A stretch of DNA of 64,000 nt from Chondrus crispus (GCF_000350225.1 NW_005179318.1:221939-285938); one strand, 5' to 3'. Shown: positions 1-11,300, numbered from the stretch's first letter. A program made the numbers and translations. Notes: generated from the letters alone by a model not told the origin.

Positions 1-2255
1 TCGTCAGGGTCCGCAGTAGGCCCTCTATGCTCCAAGTCCGATCAATTAGGTTCCCCAGGGCGCGGGACAACCTGGGGATTGCGGTGATCTCTCGGCGAGT
101 TAAATCGAGACGGAGCGCTTGGACCCGCGGGGCACCAGGGTACCCAACGGAACCAAGGGAGGGGAGCGGAGGTAACGTAGACTCCGCCACCGTGCGGGGA
201 CCGATATCGGGAAGGCCCCGTACCACGTTTGTCCCAGCCGACGCGACGGCTGGGGACTCCCCGTCGAGGTCGCGATACCTCTTCCGTCGTGCCTCTCGCG
301 CCGTAGAACCGACACCCCCTTTGCTCCGAGAGGGGACCGCCAGGAGGGGATTCGGACGTGCCACGAAGGCATCTCCTTGACAATCATAAGCCAGGAAGGA
401 ACTCCGGGTCCCTGTCGTGTAGTTGGTCCACGGTCGCCTGTTACGTTCGGGCACCGCGACGGCGCGGTGCATCAAGTCGAGGACCGAAGTGTAGGACCAT
501 GGGACATTCGGGGAACCGCGCTCCAAGGGGTGCAGGGTCACGTCGGGCAGAGGCGGCGCGACCCGACCCAGGAAGGACAGCACACCGACGGGCTGTACGA
601 AGGCGCGTCCATGTACCGAGACCTCGCTCATGAAAGCGTTACAGGTGGACCACGCCCATTCGCACTCGTAATTGTAGACAAGTTCCTCATACGCCGGGTG
701 CCTCGAGTCAGCACACGCGAAGCCGAAATGCTTCAATGCGTAGGGGAGTAACGGATGCACTCCCAACGAAGGGAGTGCCTCCCCTGCTCCCGGCGGGAGC
801 TCCGGAAAATCGCTTCGCGATAGGCCCGGAGAGAAGGCAGCGGATGGGAAGACACGACCGTCGTCCTCGTCAGCGTGGCGGTACGCCGACCAATCATTAG
901 GAGCCAGGGCGATATGGTGGATGCGCATCAGAGCGCAAGCGGACTTCTGCAGAGCCGCACGAACCCTTGAGTAGGCACGAGGACGGGGGCTGACGTACAG
1001 CCCCGCTACCTCTGAAAGGATAAAACGACGGGGAGCTCGGGGGTCCCGGTGGAAGAGGTACGTCGACATTCGATCGACGTATTTGACCTCTTCCACACTA
1101 TAGGCAAACGTCCTATCACTGGGTATCTCGTCCGGAATTTGGTAGGGAGCACCGTCCCCCTCGGACAACAGACGACCCAAGGCAAGGGACGCCTCCGCTG
1201 CCAGGCCACCTTCGTAAATGGTGCGGATCCGGCCGCAGGTAAGCCCTCGCCAGAAGTTCGCCGACGGTCACGCCCGACCGAGCGTGACGGCGCCACGCGT
1301 AGTTTAGGCGGCTGAGCGGTAACGGAACCGACCGCTCCAGGGGCACCCCCAGCCACTGCGTAGAGGTGTCGGCCACCTCTTCCTCCGTGGCCCTGCCAAG
1401 CCGGGACGCTGTCGTCGGAGCACCAGGGCGCCGGCAACTACCGGAAGCTCCATATGAGCCCTCTGTGGGCTGATAAGTGCCCTCGCACGACCATGCCACG
1501 AGCTCCCCGCCGGGGGAACCACCGCCGACACCGACACGCGCAGGCCGAGAGGGCATCGGACCCGCTGCCACCAAGGACGATGGCGCACTGGGCGGCAAGG
1601 CGGCGAGCGACGGAAGACTTGGCTCTTCGGGCACTGTACGGACCCTCGGGCCTTCCGGAACGGACGGGGAGGCCACCACGGCGTCAGAGCGGCAGCGTTG
1701 ACGACGGTAGGAGGGAGTCGTGATGCCCCCGCCGCCTCGACGGAGGCGGGGTCATCAAGGGTCGGGGCGCAGACGACCGGTGCGTCCGATCCACTGCCAG
1801 ACAACGACCGCGGAAGCGAGGGGCTGTCCCGAGGGGTAGCCCGGGGTGACATAGTGAGGACGAAAGGGCGCGAGCCGATTAGGCAGACGAGAGAGTAGGG
1901 GGGCTCGTGGAGAAGGAGAAAGAACGCCGCTTGCCGGGTCGGAGGGAGGAGAACGGACTCCCCCGGAGGGAGTAGCGCGGTAATGCCGACGTCGAGCCCC
2001 AAAGGCACGCGCACAACCGCACGGCGGCAAGGAGCCGATGCCGAAGAGGGGGGGACGAGGTCCCCGGTTGACAGGAAGGGGGTCGAGAGGTCAGCACGCG
2101 CGCAGAGGAGCACGAGACAGGACCCCGGGGATACCGACCAGAGAGCGGAGCCGTGAGAAGGAGCGAAAGGGGCCGTATCGAGTACGCGGATAGACATGGC
2201 TCACGCTCTACAAGCACCCGTGGACGCGGACGTCCCCGCTTAAGGGGGGGGGCCG
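1..2255 (+). mobile_element. 3' internal part of a family-A LTR element, no recognisable gene
   Basis: This GC-rich stretch ends in a purine run (2241-2250, a t, two a and seven g) just before the LTR at 2256, which is where a polypurine tract sits in an LTR element. I therefore read it as the 3' internal end of an element whose 3' LTR is 2256-2923. Reading frames are open on several strands, the longest on the minus strand at 1304-2197, but none has a motif I recognise, and overlapping open frames are expected in GC-rich DNA. No gag, RT or integrase motif is visible. The left end lies outside the window. Confidence 0.5.
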
Positions 2256-2923
2256 TGTAGTATACCCCCCCCCTGGGGCTTTATCTTAGATTAGATCAAC
2301 TCAGAATCGGATCGGTTACTGTAGAGCCCGATGCTCTACAGTACCACCACGTGTACCCCCTAGTACAGGGGGCGCACGTGTACACGTGTGCGCGCGGGAC
2401 CGCAGAACGCACACACACGTGTACTGTCAGCCCCGATGCTGACAGTATTACAGTGTTGACCGACCGCTACAGTACGTCGCTACAGTACATCGGTACTGTA
2501 CTACTATGATAGGTTATTATGTACATTAAATATAGGGCGGACCGGCGGCGGTGGAGGACGACAAGCACGGACTTGTCACCCACCGACTGTCAAGGTCCGA
2601 CTTCCCGCTTATTCTAGGGTAGCGCTCGCTAACTACCTTAGAGCGGCACCGAGCGCGGGTTGAGGACGCGCGCGGTACGCCCACGAGTCGGCTCCGCCTC
2701 CGCCCGTCGGTACTGGATCGTTACCCAGTACCGCGCCGGGGCGTCGAGACGTCGAACCGCTCGCGCGTACCGGCGTCCTCCCCGTTCCCGCTCTACCACG
2801 CTACCCGGGTCCGCTGCCCGGTGCCGTTAGCTGGTGTCCCGCTTCACCCCCGTCTTCCCGTTCGGACAGGGTCTACGTCGAGCTGTGCATACACCCCTCT
2901 CCGTTGGGGGTGTTTATGCTACA
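2256..2923 (+). repeat. LTR of Gypsy family A
   Basis: It starts TGTAGTATA and ends TATGCTACA, an imperfect terminal inverted repeat, and shares extended blocks with the sequences at 18948, 32681 and 38932. The U3 part holds stem-loops at 2317-2343 (11-bp arms, loop CCGAT) and 2423-2446 (9-bp arms), and several CACGTG/ACACGTGT palindromes. A purine run lies on its left and a primer-binding site on its right, so it may serve as the 3' LTR of one copy and the 5' LTR of the next. Confidence 0.85.
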
Positions 2924-2944
2924 CCCCGAACGTGCGGTGCTCTG

Positions 2945-2976
2945 ACTGAGGGGGATTCCCAATCCTCCCCCTCAGT
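2945..2976. other. Perfect stem-loop between LTR and primer-binding site
   Basis: Eleven-base arms (ACTGAGGGGGA and its complement) flank a 10-nt loop. It lies in a 64-nt spacer between the LTR end (2923) and the primer-binding site (2988). The related element at 33275 has only one base there, so the spacer is an insertion or a family variant. Confidence 0.6.
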
Positions 2977-2987
2977 GCACGACATTT

Positions 2988-3006
2988 TGGTCTCCCGACC
3001 TAGAAG
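2988..3006 (+). other. tRNA primer-binding site of element A
   Basis: TGGTCTCCCGACCTAGAAG follows the LTR. The same motif occurs at 33277 next to another family-A LTR and, on the minus strand, at 15307-15324 next to the family-B LTR. TGG is the complement of a tRNA CCA end. I did not identify the primer tRNA. Confidence 0.75.
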
Positions 3007-3090
3007 TCTACAGAGTGTCCCTTATCCCTTACCGTTTTTGGTCCGAGGTGTCCTCTCTTTGTTTCAACAGGTTTCGACAAGCTCAAGGCT

Positions 3091-4330
3091 ATGGTATCCG
3101 GGTCCGAATCGTCCCGTGAGACCCGTCCTCGAGACGTGCCTCCGCCAGTTGCGGCGTGGATCACTCGGAGTTGCCGCGAGGCCCTCCGAGAAGCTGAAAG
3201 ATTCACGCTCAATACTGTAGCGGAGAAGCTCACCACGCAATCGTCGGCGCTGCGAGAAAACCTCAAGACTTTTATTGAGGAAACTATCGCGGCACAAGCC
3301 GAGGTACAAGCCGCGCGAGAACGCGACCGACTCTCCGCCCTTGAAGGCGTATTAACCACGGCTTGGCAGGCGGATATATCTGCCAGAGTCCATGAGGCGA
3401 CCAACCTTCTGAAAGAAGAGATCGCTTCCGTGACAGAGGAGCTTGCTGCCCTCCGTCAAGAGCTTGCCCTCGTGAAGAAGCACCGCCCCGATCCGTCGCC
3501 TGGCCCGCAGGGCGGATCGGTGAGGCAAACCCCAGCCGCCGCCGCTGTGATCCCTCCGACTACAGTCGGAGTAGCTACGCTCCCTCCTGCGGAGGAGTTA
3601 CCCCCGTTGAAGAACAGCTTGCTCTTTTAGAACGTAACAATGCCGGCGGTGCAAGCCGCGGGGATACCTGTCCCGTCCATGGAGACCGCTCCCCGATTTT
3701 CCGCCAACCCTCAGGCGTCGCGGACTGCGGCGGGAGCCTCCCGCGAGGGAACCTCCGCCGGACCTATCCACGTTGAAGGTGATTTAACTTCCCAGAATTT
3801 ACTGGGAGGGAACCCCGATCAAGGGGGAAGCTCAGACGATGAGGGGAGTGGACGACGAAAAAAGTCCAAATCCAGTCGGAAAGAGCGGAAGGCGAACCGT
3901 CGCAAAGGACGAAAGGATGGTTACCCTCCGGACGGGTACTCGAGCCCGTCCTCGTCATCCTCCTCCGCCTCGGGGTCTGATTCCGAGTCAGAGTCGCTCA
4001 CGGCTCCCACGCCGGTATTCGGCCCAAAACAGAAAAAGGTTGCTGTTTGGAAGCCGACCAACCACCGTTTCAGAGGTGTGTGTAACTACCGAACATATTG
4101 CCTCGTGGATACCAACCAGACCTTGGACGACAGGGTCTACGCAACCACCCGTAAGAGGGTGCAGTACCTCCTCGTGGTTATGTGGGAGAACAAATTCAGC
4201 GGGGTAGACCCGATCAAGGTAATCAGTTTCCTTGCCCGTTGTAAGTGGACGACTTGGTTCACCTCCTTCATTATCTTAGATACCCCGGACGTTGCCCGGG
4301 GCTGTGCCTTCGACATCAAAAAAAACAAAA
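3091..4330 (+). pseudogene. gag polyprotein of family-A Gypsy element, truncated
   Basis: Two open segments (3091-3630 and 3640-4389) lie in the same frame, separated by one TAG at 3628. The first is rich in E, A, L and R and looks like a coiled coil. The second has an S/K/R-rich linker, then a capsid-like region with PTNH...YRTY and YLLVVMWENKFSGVDPIKV, which parallels PTNH...YRTY and the D/L-rich block in the family-B gag at 13588-15207. Coding similarity fades at about 4315 in an A-rich run, so the element is cut there and has no pol. It would have formed the capsid of the retrotransposon particle. Confidence 0.6.
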
Positions 4331-4602
4331 AGAAACAAAACCGAAGCGAAGAAAAGGAAAAGAAAAGAAAAGAGAGATCATCGTTATGACCCAGTGAGAA
4401 TCCCGCGACGCGGGTGTCGGCCGTAACCTTGTCAAAGGCGGAATTGATCTCGAAGATTATCGCCTCTTCAATGTCCTCCTTGAACTCCTTATAGACTTGC
4501 TGACCGACCTCCGCGGTGCGGGGTCGTGTCCCCAATGTCTCAAAAATAAAATAAAATAGAACAACACAAAAGCGATCACAAATAAAACAAAAACGAGACC
4601 GA
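4316..4602. other. Segment bounded by two A-rich tracts
   Basis: A-rich tracts at about 4316-4378 and 4541-4602 bracket some 160 bp at the join between element A (plus) and element B (minus). The minus strand of the inner part reads as a short open frame (EFKEDIEEAIIFEINSAFDK) with no family I recognise. It could be a small retroposed insert or the scar of a deletion that removed the 3' LTR of element B. Confidence 0.35.
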
Positions 4603-4897
4603 ACAGTTATGAAGGTAAGAGTGACAAAGGTGGGTTATCCAGTTCATTTCCCCGTTCTTCCAGCGTCCTTTCTTCGCTTGGCCCCCCCTCCGTTACGCGA
4701 CTTCCGACCTGAGTATCTCATCACGACGCTCATCCTACTCGTGCGCGCGCTGCTTCTACTTGCGGGGGGCTGTCTGAAGGCCCCTCACCTGGTTCGTTCC
4801 ATCCCATCGTTCCCCCTTTTCTTGACCTTCAGGTCGGCTCGCTCTGCCCCGTGCGGATTACCGCACTGACACTGACATGTGAAATTCTTGGTCACCA

Positions 4898-6613
4898 CTA
4901 TCCTGATTGCGCTTGCGCGACATGCGCGGGCAAGGATAATATTTTCCGTCGGAAATACGTGACGGCCGTGCTGCGGGGCAATTGCTCAATGGGTTCCCAC
5001 GTTGCGTCTTTGAGGGTATACCCATACCATCTCACTTTGAGAATTAATTTCTCCCCGTCGTAGCCGTGGTCCACGATCTTGTCGATCACATACTCCTGAC
5101 TCTCGGTTCCTTCTTCCTGCGTGTCCAGCTGTCGTTCCCCCTTCCGAAGAGCCAGCAACTCATCCTCATCCTGTTCTTCCGAACCTCCCATCTCTTGTAG
5201 ATCGGGCGGGGTGCCTGCAGCTTCCTGATTTATCAAAGGTCCGTCATCCATCCTATCTTTTGCTTGCGCGGCGGGTTCTTCGCGTTCCCCTTCTCGATTG
5301 AGGAGCTGTAGCGCTTGTCGTAGCCCGATTATCGGCGTGTAGTCCATGGGACTAGGGGCTAATTCGACTCTATCTCGCGACACGCGCTCTTCCTGGTCGC
5401 CGACGGCAATGACGACCATATTCTCAGTTGACTCCTTCACTTGATATGGACCCGTAGCCACTTGTGCCAACTTAGGTTTCGGCTCGGTGGCCGTGCCTTG
5501 CTCTTTCCGAAGGAATACGTATGATCCTGAAGCGATGTCATACTTTGACTTGCGGAGCCTCGCGTCGAAATTTCGCTTGTAGCGCGCTTGTTCTTTCCGC
5601 AAGCTCTTACCAGCGCCTTTCATCAGGCCTTCCAACCACGACTGCCATTTCAGGTAGTACGCTCGATTCGAGCTGAATCCTTCCAAGCTTGGCTGTGCTT
5701 GTCACGCAATGATTCTCGGCGCCCGAGCTAACACCAGCTCGAAGGGCGCGATGTTCGTAGTTCGATGAACTTGCGTGTTGTATGCGAACGTCACGGCGTC
5801 GCTAAATAGGTCCCAGTCCTTGGGATGCTCTCCAATATATTTTCGCAACGCGGAAGTCAGCGTGCGGTTAAACCTCTCAACTTGGCCGTTGGATTGCGGG
5901 TGGTACGTAGTCGTGAACACATTGCGTATGCCGAGAATTTGACAGATGTTCTGAAAGAACCGGGCCGTGAATTGTGTTCCATTGTCGGACAGCAGCTTGA
6001 CCGGCAGTCAGTACACGAATACCCAATGGTGAACGAAGGCTTGTGCTACGTGCGCAGCTGATATCTTCTTCAACAGTACGGTTCGTACCAGTTTCAAGTA
6101 TCGATCGCTGATCACGAGAATATACCGATTTCCTCGTTTACTTGTAATAAGCTCGCCGAGGATGTCGATGGCGACAAACTCCAGCGGAGCTTTGGGCGTG
6201 AACAGCTTCATTTTCTTCGTGTTTCTTCTTAACTTCACCCTTTCCCGTGCACATGCGGCGCAATTCTTCGCGACTGCATAGCAGTCTAGGGCCATCGTAG
6301 GCCAATAAAAATATCTTCTCAATGTCTTGTAAAGTTTCCTGCCTCCCGGGTGGCCTGCCAATTTTGCGTAATGGCTTAACACTAGGACGCGGTCCCTTAA
6401 CGATTGTGGTATCACCACTTGTACAAACTCCGCCGCGGTACGGCATAGGGTTCCTTCGAGTTCCTCGGTCTCCATGCTGAACGTTCTCACCTTTCCAGCG
6501 TCCATTTCTTCCTTGATGCGATTGCAGAAGGGGTCGACGGCTTGCTCGCAAATGAGGTCCTCCGAAGTGACAGCTTGGAATTGATCGAGGCGCTCAGGGG
6601 CCGCCCCCCTCAA
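4898..6613 (-). pseudogene. Gypsy integrase with C-terminal chromodomain
   Basis: Three open pieces follow one another. The first (6613-6008) has the H-H-C-C zinc finger (HYAKLAGHPGGRK and NCAACAR) and the first catalytic Asp (VAIDILG). A TGA just before 6000 interrupts it. Sequence around 5990-5950 then gives the second Asp (LLSDNGTQF), and 5920-5702 gives YHPQSNGQVERFNRTL with the catalytic Glu. The last piece (5686-4898) has the C-terminal domain and a chromodomain (YVIDKIVDHGYDG, then LKVRWYGYTLKDATWEP), which in this family directs insertion toward marked chromatin. All catalytic residues survive; the frame is broken by two stops. Confidence 0.85.
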
Positions 6614-8159
6614 AAGCGAGAATGTCGTCTAACGCGTCAAAATTGTCCTCGTCCTCTACTGTTCCCTCGGCCGGTTCGGCCATGAAGCATGGAATTTCGT
6701 CGTCGATTTCGTCGACAGTTTCTCCAGTGGTTCGTAATCTTGACAGGGCATCAGCTTGGCTGTTCGCCTTGCGCTTCTTGTACTTGATTTCGAAATCAAA
6801 TTCCGAGAGGCGGAGCCTCCATCGGATTAATCTCCCGCTGGGGTCGGTTACGTTCATCAACCACCTCAATGAGGCATGGTCGGTATGTACAATGAAGTGC
6901 TCGCCATATATATATGGTCTTAAAGTCTGTACGTCCCAAATTACCGCTAGACATTCTTTTTCTGATACAGAATAGTTTCTTTCGGCTGCGGCTAACGTTC
7001 TTAAAAAGAACCCGATGGGTTGTCTGTACGGCCCAAATTACCGCTAGACATTCTTTTTCTGATACAGAATAGTTTCTTTCGGCTGCCGCTAACGTTCTTG
7101 AAAAGAACCCGATGGGTTTACGTTGCCCATCCGGATGCGTTTGAAATAATGCAGCGCCGATTTGATAGTTGCTTGCATCGATGTCTACCGAGTATGTTAG
7201 GTCCTTCTTCGGCAGCGCCAACACCGGTGGCGCGAAGATAGCGTCTTTGAGCTTATGAAAAGCTTTTTCGCACGGTTCGTCGAATCCTTCCAACTGGACC
7301 GGCTGTCCCTTCTTCAATAGTTGATTGAGCGGATGCGCAATTTTCGCATAATGCGGAACGAATCTGCCGTAGACATTACAAAGTCCCAAGAAGCTCCTGA
7401 GCTGGGTCTGCGTTTGAGGGTACCTCACTTGTTTCAATGCGGCGGTTCGCGAGGCGTCAACTTCCAATGTACCTGGCCGAACGACATGGCCCAGGTACTT
7501 GATCTTTTCGACGAAAAATTCGCACTTGCGAAGCTTGAGCTTCACAACTGCCTTTTCCAATACAGACAGTATCTCCTCCACGTGCACGATGTGCTTCTCC
7601 CAGGATTTGCTGAAGATGATGATATCATCTAGATATACCAGACAGCATTTCCAGCGGAACGGAGAGAGCAGGATATCCATAGCTCTCTGAAACGTCGCTG
7701 GCGCGTTGGTTAGCCCGAAGGGCATTCTTGAAAAACGGTAGAGACCCGAGTGACACGAAAAAGCTGTCTTGTCGCGGTCTGCTTCCGGAATAGGCATCTG
7801 CCAATACCCTGAAATCGCGTCCAACGCGGAAAGACCTTGGTATCTCCCAACGAGTCCAAACACTCATCCCTGCGCGGCAAAGGGTACGTGTCCTTCACCG
7901 TTACCGCGTTTAACCTGCGGTAGTCTACGCAAAAACGCATCGATCCGTCCGGCTTGGGCACTAATAAAACGGGAGAAGCCCATTCTGACTGCGGCAGCTC
8001 GATGACTCCTGCTTCTAACATCTTCTGTACTTCTGCGTCCTCGACCTCCCGAGCCTTCGGACCGGCTCCGTAGGGAGCTTGTGCAATTGGCCTTGTATCC
8101 GGGGCCAGTTCAATCCGGTGGACAGTGGTGTTGATCTGACCAAGGATCCCATCCCACAT
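6594..8159 (-). pseudogene. Gypsy reverse transcriptase and RNase H
   Basis: The RT begins in the frame at 8159-7710 (LLVPKPDGSMRFCVDYRRLN) and continues after a frameshift at 7863-6796 (DAISGYWQMPIPEAD, FSRMPFGLTNAPATFQ and the active-site LVYLDDIIIF). RNase H follows (DIDASNYQIGAALFQ, then AERNYSVSEKECLAVIWA). A 97-bp tandem duplication at 6925-7118 shifts the frame inside RNase H, whose end is recovered at 6869-6594 (KYKKRKANSQADALSR). The enzyme copies element RNA into DNA; this copy cannot make a whole protein. Confidence 0.9.
6925..7118. repeat. 97-bp tandem duplication inside RNase H
   Basis: The block from gtctgtacg to cccgatgggtt occurs twice, offset by 97 bp (6925 and 7022), with a few differences. 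Ninety-seven is not a multiple of three, so the duplication itself breaks the reading frame. The differences between copies imply it is not brand new. Confidence 0.85.
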
Positions 8160-8902
8160 GCGGGAATATTTTTCAACATCCGACAGAATCTTTCGCGCAG
8201 CCGGTCCGGCACGTGGCTCAGGTCGAGCTTCTCCACGTCCGGCGGGGGAGGCTCAATCCGCCGCTCCGGCTTCGTAGTTGCTGTCGCGGAGAGCCCTTCC
8301 TCCCGTTCTCCTTGCTGGTCCTCGCGCTCTTGTTCCGACGGTCCGCATCTTCTCTCGCCCGTAGGCGGCGGGGTAGAATTAGTAAATTTTTCCTCATCCC
8401 TTTCTTGAATTCCAAGTACCTCACCAATGGTGGTATTGCTCTTGAATACGGCCCTCGGGTGCGGTAGTAGTTCCGCCACCACTTGGCCTTTTTGAAACCG
8501 GACCGGGTAATTCCTAAACTTCGCAACAAGCGATCTAAAAGGGGTGTCAGGCTCAACCGGAACTACACTGTTGGTGCTTACCAGCCCGTGCTTGTCGTAC
8601 AGGGGTGCGTAGGGTTGAACGACGACCAGCCCAGTTCTCTTCGAGGTACATTCGACCATGCTTTGCGTCCCTGGCTCAATGGTCGTGGCTCTTGCCACCT
8701 TCACCCTGGGGGAAACTCGTTCCCTTTTTGCATCAGTCTCACCCTCTCCGGGGACCAAATGCTTCTTCGATCTTCTCGCCGAGAATCGCCGTACGATCGG
8801 AACCTTCGAGAAATCTGCCAACTCAACTGTCCTCTTACATGGGTATATAGCCTCCATGAACCTATCGCAATAGTCCGCTCCTAGAATTAGAGGGACTGCG
8901 AG
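8015..8902 (-). pseudogene. Gypsy protease C-terminal half and linker to RT
   Basis: On the minus strand the reading starts at the Helitron border with VPLILGADYCDRFMEAIYP, the hydrophobic end of a retroviral-type aspartic protease, and runs into a linker before RT. Its N-terminal half lies 3.5 kb away at 12401-12955. Dropping the Helitron joins the two halves in frame. Confidence 0.75.
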
Positions 8903-8993
8903 TTTCTACAACTACAAAAATCCGTGTCTGTGTGTGTGTCTGTATGTCCTTGCGCTCCCGCGTTGCCATTGGCGCACGGGGGCGGCGCCGCGG

Positions 8994-9272
8994 TGACAAG
9001 TGGCGGCCACGGGGACACGTGGCGTGACAAGTGGCGACACGTGGCGGTTTTTTCGCAGGCCAGGCCGCCACGGGGACACGTGGCGTGACAAGTGGTGGCG
9101 GCCACGTGCGGGGCGGCCTGGCCGCAGGCCGGGCCGCCCCGAGTTGCAAGTGGCGACACGTGGCGGTAAAATTAATTTTATTTTGAATTTCGAACTCTTA
9201 CCCCAATGCGGCACTACAGTAGCGTGCCGGTGACAAATGGCGACACGTGGCGCCGCCCCTGGTGACAAGTGG
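8994..9272 (+). repeat. Short repeats GTGACAAGTGGCG/ACACGTGGCG near the Helitron 5' end
   Basis: At least five copies of GTGACAAGTGGYG and several of ACACGTGGCG are scattered at irregular spacing, mixed with CCTGGCCGCAGGCC-type palindromes. They sit some 90 to 370 bp inside the left end. Subterminal repeats like these could be promoter elements or protein-binding sites; that is inference. Confidence 0.6.
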
Positions 9273-9479
9273 CGGTGAGGCGAAAGCGCGCACGAATAGA
9301 AACGTTTTTTACATAGCCGCACGTCGGCAGCACAGTACCTGCTTTCGAGTTCAACAACCTTCAGCAAATTTTCACCACGTGACGGCTCCCTGGTAGCGTG
9401 GTGACCAGAGTCTGGGCAAGGCAGCGATCGTGATTCTATGCCGGCTTAGTAGTGGGCTGAATACGGCATTCCCCGCGAA

Positions 9480-9785
9480 AAGTTTACCGGATTGCTTGAC
9501 GGCATCCGGATAGTCCCTAGGTGCTATTGCGCTTTGCTTTTAGTAAAGCGTGGTAGTCTGCCGCTGTGCAGGAAGCCTAATCCGATAGGGCACCATTTAT
9601 TGGTGTTGTAGTATCGGGCTCGGAACAACGGCCTCCGCAGAGCAATCTGCGGACGTCGGACTGACGTTGTTTTCAACGTCGACAACGAAGATCAAACGCA
9701 GCCTCCGTGAAACTATAGAGGCTGCAAGAAGACCCAGTGTAGGTGCCGTTAGGGCTTGGGAAACCTAACCACCGCACTGAGGGAA
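9480..9785 (+). other. Dense run of stem-loops in the Helitron leader
   Basis: At least four strong hairpins occur in about 300 nt. 9634-9653 has 8-bp arms closed by a GCAA (GNRA-type) tetraloop. 9663-9680 has 7-bp arms with a TTTT loop. 9698-9725 has GCAGCCTC and GAGGCTGC arms. A later one has GTTAGG and CCTAAC arms. There are weaker ones near 9490 and 9530. The stretch precedes the helicase reading frame and has no long open frame. It may be a structured RNA or a captured non-coding gene; I do not recognise a known family. Confidence 0.4.
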
Positions 9786-10168
9786 AAGGGAGCGCGCGTA
9801 CTTAGCGACCCCGGCGGGAAGAGCCTTGCAAGAGGTTCTTTCTAATACCGGGCTCCCTGGGAGTAGAAATAGACAAGGTGGTCGTACTCTGAGTATTAAT
9901 ACTGTACCCTGTGTATAGAAGGACCATTAGTCTATTTCTATTTCGTTTTTGGTTCTTTTGAATCACGGGATAGTACAAGACAATAAAGGCCCTATATTGT
10001 TACTCTTTTGCTAAGTGCTCTTGCGGACGACCTAGCTGGCTGACGTTGCGTTTAGACCTTTGAGGACTGCTTGCTACGACTCATAGCGATCTACAACGGA
10101 CCCCTCGCACTTGCGTCAACCCTAGCTGCACTTGCAGGGATAACACTAGCGCGCCAAGCAGAACATAA

Positions 10169-11300
10169 ATGGCGAGACCAGCAGATGAAGACGTAGCAGA
10201 AGCAAGAAGGCAGCAAAGAAACGCGCGTACAAGGGCAAGGAGAGCGCAAGAGTCGGAATCTGAAGCTCAAGCACGTCGTGAGGCAGGTCGAGCTCGGGCG
10301 AGAATCCGGAGGGGACAACACACCGAATCTGAGGCTCAAGCGCGTCGCCAAACCCTCCGGGAACGTACTGCAGCACGAAGAGCAGCAGAGACTTCTGAGC
10401 AGCGCGAAGAGCGTCTTCGTCGAAACAGGGAGAGAACCAGGGCGCGCAGAGCCGGTCAATCACGGACAAAGGGTCCCAGAGAGTCTCCAAAGCTCCGAGC
10501 AGCAACGGAACGTGCCAGAGCCTCGAATCGAGCATCTATGCAAAGCACGAGACAGTCTGAGAGCACTCCTGACCGCATAACTCGATTGGAGGCCTCTCGT
10601 GTCTCAATGCAACAGAGAAGAGCTGACGCGACAACCCCAGAGAGACATGAGCGTCAAGACTCAAACCGAAGATCCACAGAAGCAGCTAGAGCGGAAGAAA
10701 ATACCCCCCTCCGAGATGCACGGCGCGAAGCGGATCGCAATGCGACACGAGGAGCTAGAGCCGAGGAAATTACTCCTGCTCGTGAGGTGCGGCGAGACCT
10801 TGACCGTCTATCCACCCAACGATCAAGGGATGCACAAGACATACCGACTCAGAATGCCCGGCAACGATCCGACGGCCAGGCTCGAACGGCTTCTCGGCAG
10901 CTCTTCCCCCCACTACCCGAATCGTCGCCTTCGTATCGCGATCTCGGCATGGTCCATATTGAGTGTTCGCACTGCAAAGCTCTGCATTTCGTCCAAGAAC
11001 GCATCGTGAGCAGCTCTGCCGCAAGGCCCATGTTTTCCACATGCTGTGGGAAGGGGAAGCTGTCACTGCCCCTTCTCACCGACCCGCCAGCTCTTCTGCG
11101 CTCTCTTCTCATCGATGATACTCCAAGGGCCCGCCGCTTCCGTAAAAACATTCGAGCATACAATTCAGCGCTGTCTATGGCGTCCGTGGTCGCCAAATGG
11201 GTGAACAGAGGGCCCGGTACTTCCAATTTTAACCCCAAAATGACGATGCAGGGCGAGATGTACCATTACATGGGTCCCATGATGCCCCTTCGGAGGAAAG
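10169..11300 (+). pseudogene. Helitron replication protein, N-terminal part
   Basis: The frame opens with ATG at 10169 and has about 250 residues of R/E/A/Q-rich repeats (ESEAQARR-type units), then the Helitron N-terminal zinc-binding region (ECSHCKALHF, then FSTCCGKGKLSLP) and FRKNIRAYNSALSMASV. Such N-termini precede the HUH nuclease domain in autonomous Helitrons. Here the HUH nuclease and the first helicase motifs are missing: the sequence jumps from YHYMGPMMP near 11288 straight into helicase sequence in another frame. Confidence 0.75.

Noticed and set aside
1304..2197. 297-codon minus-strand frame
   Set aside because: Other frames are open over the same bases, composition is P/S/R-rich without motif, and it sits inside the presumed non-coding end of an LTR element.
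8994..9272. CRISPR-like repeat array
   Set aside because: Repeats are short and irregularly spaced with no regular spacers, and the context is a eukaryotic Helitron.
8862..9367. Minus-strand frames across the Helitron left end
   Set aside because: They read through GC-rich short repeats and the insertion border; only the first few codons at the border belong to the Gypsy protease.
10146..10535. Minus-strand frame opposite the Helitron N-terminal region
   Set aside because: L/C-rich shadow of the R/E-rich coding strand.
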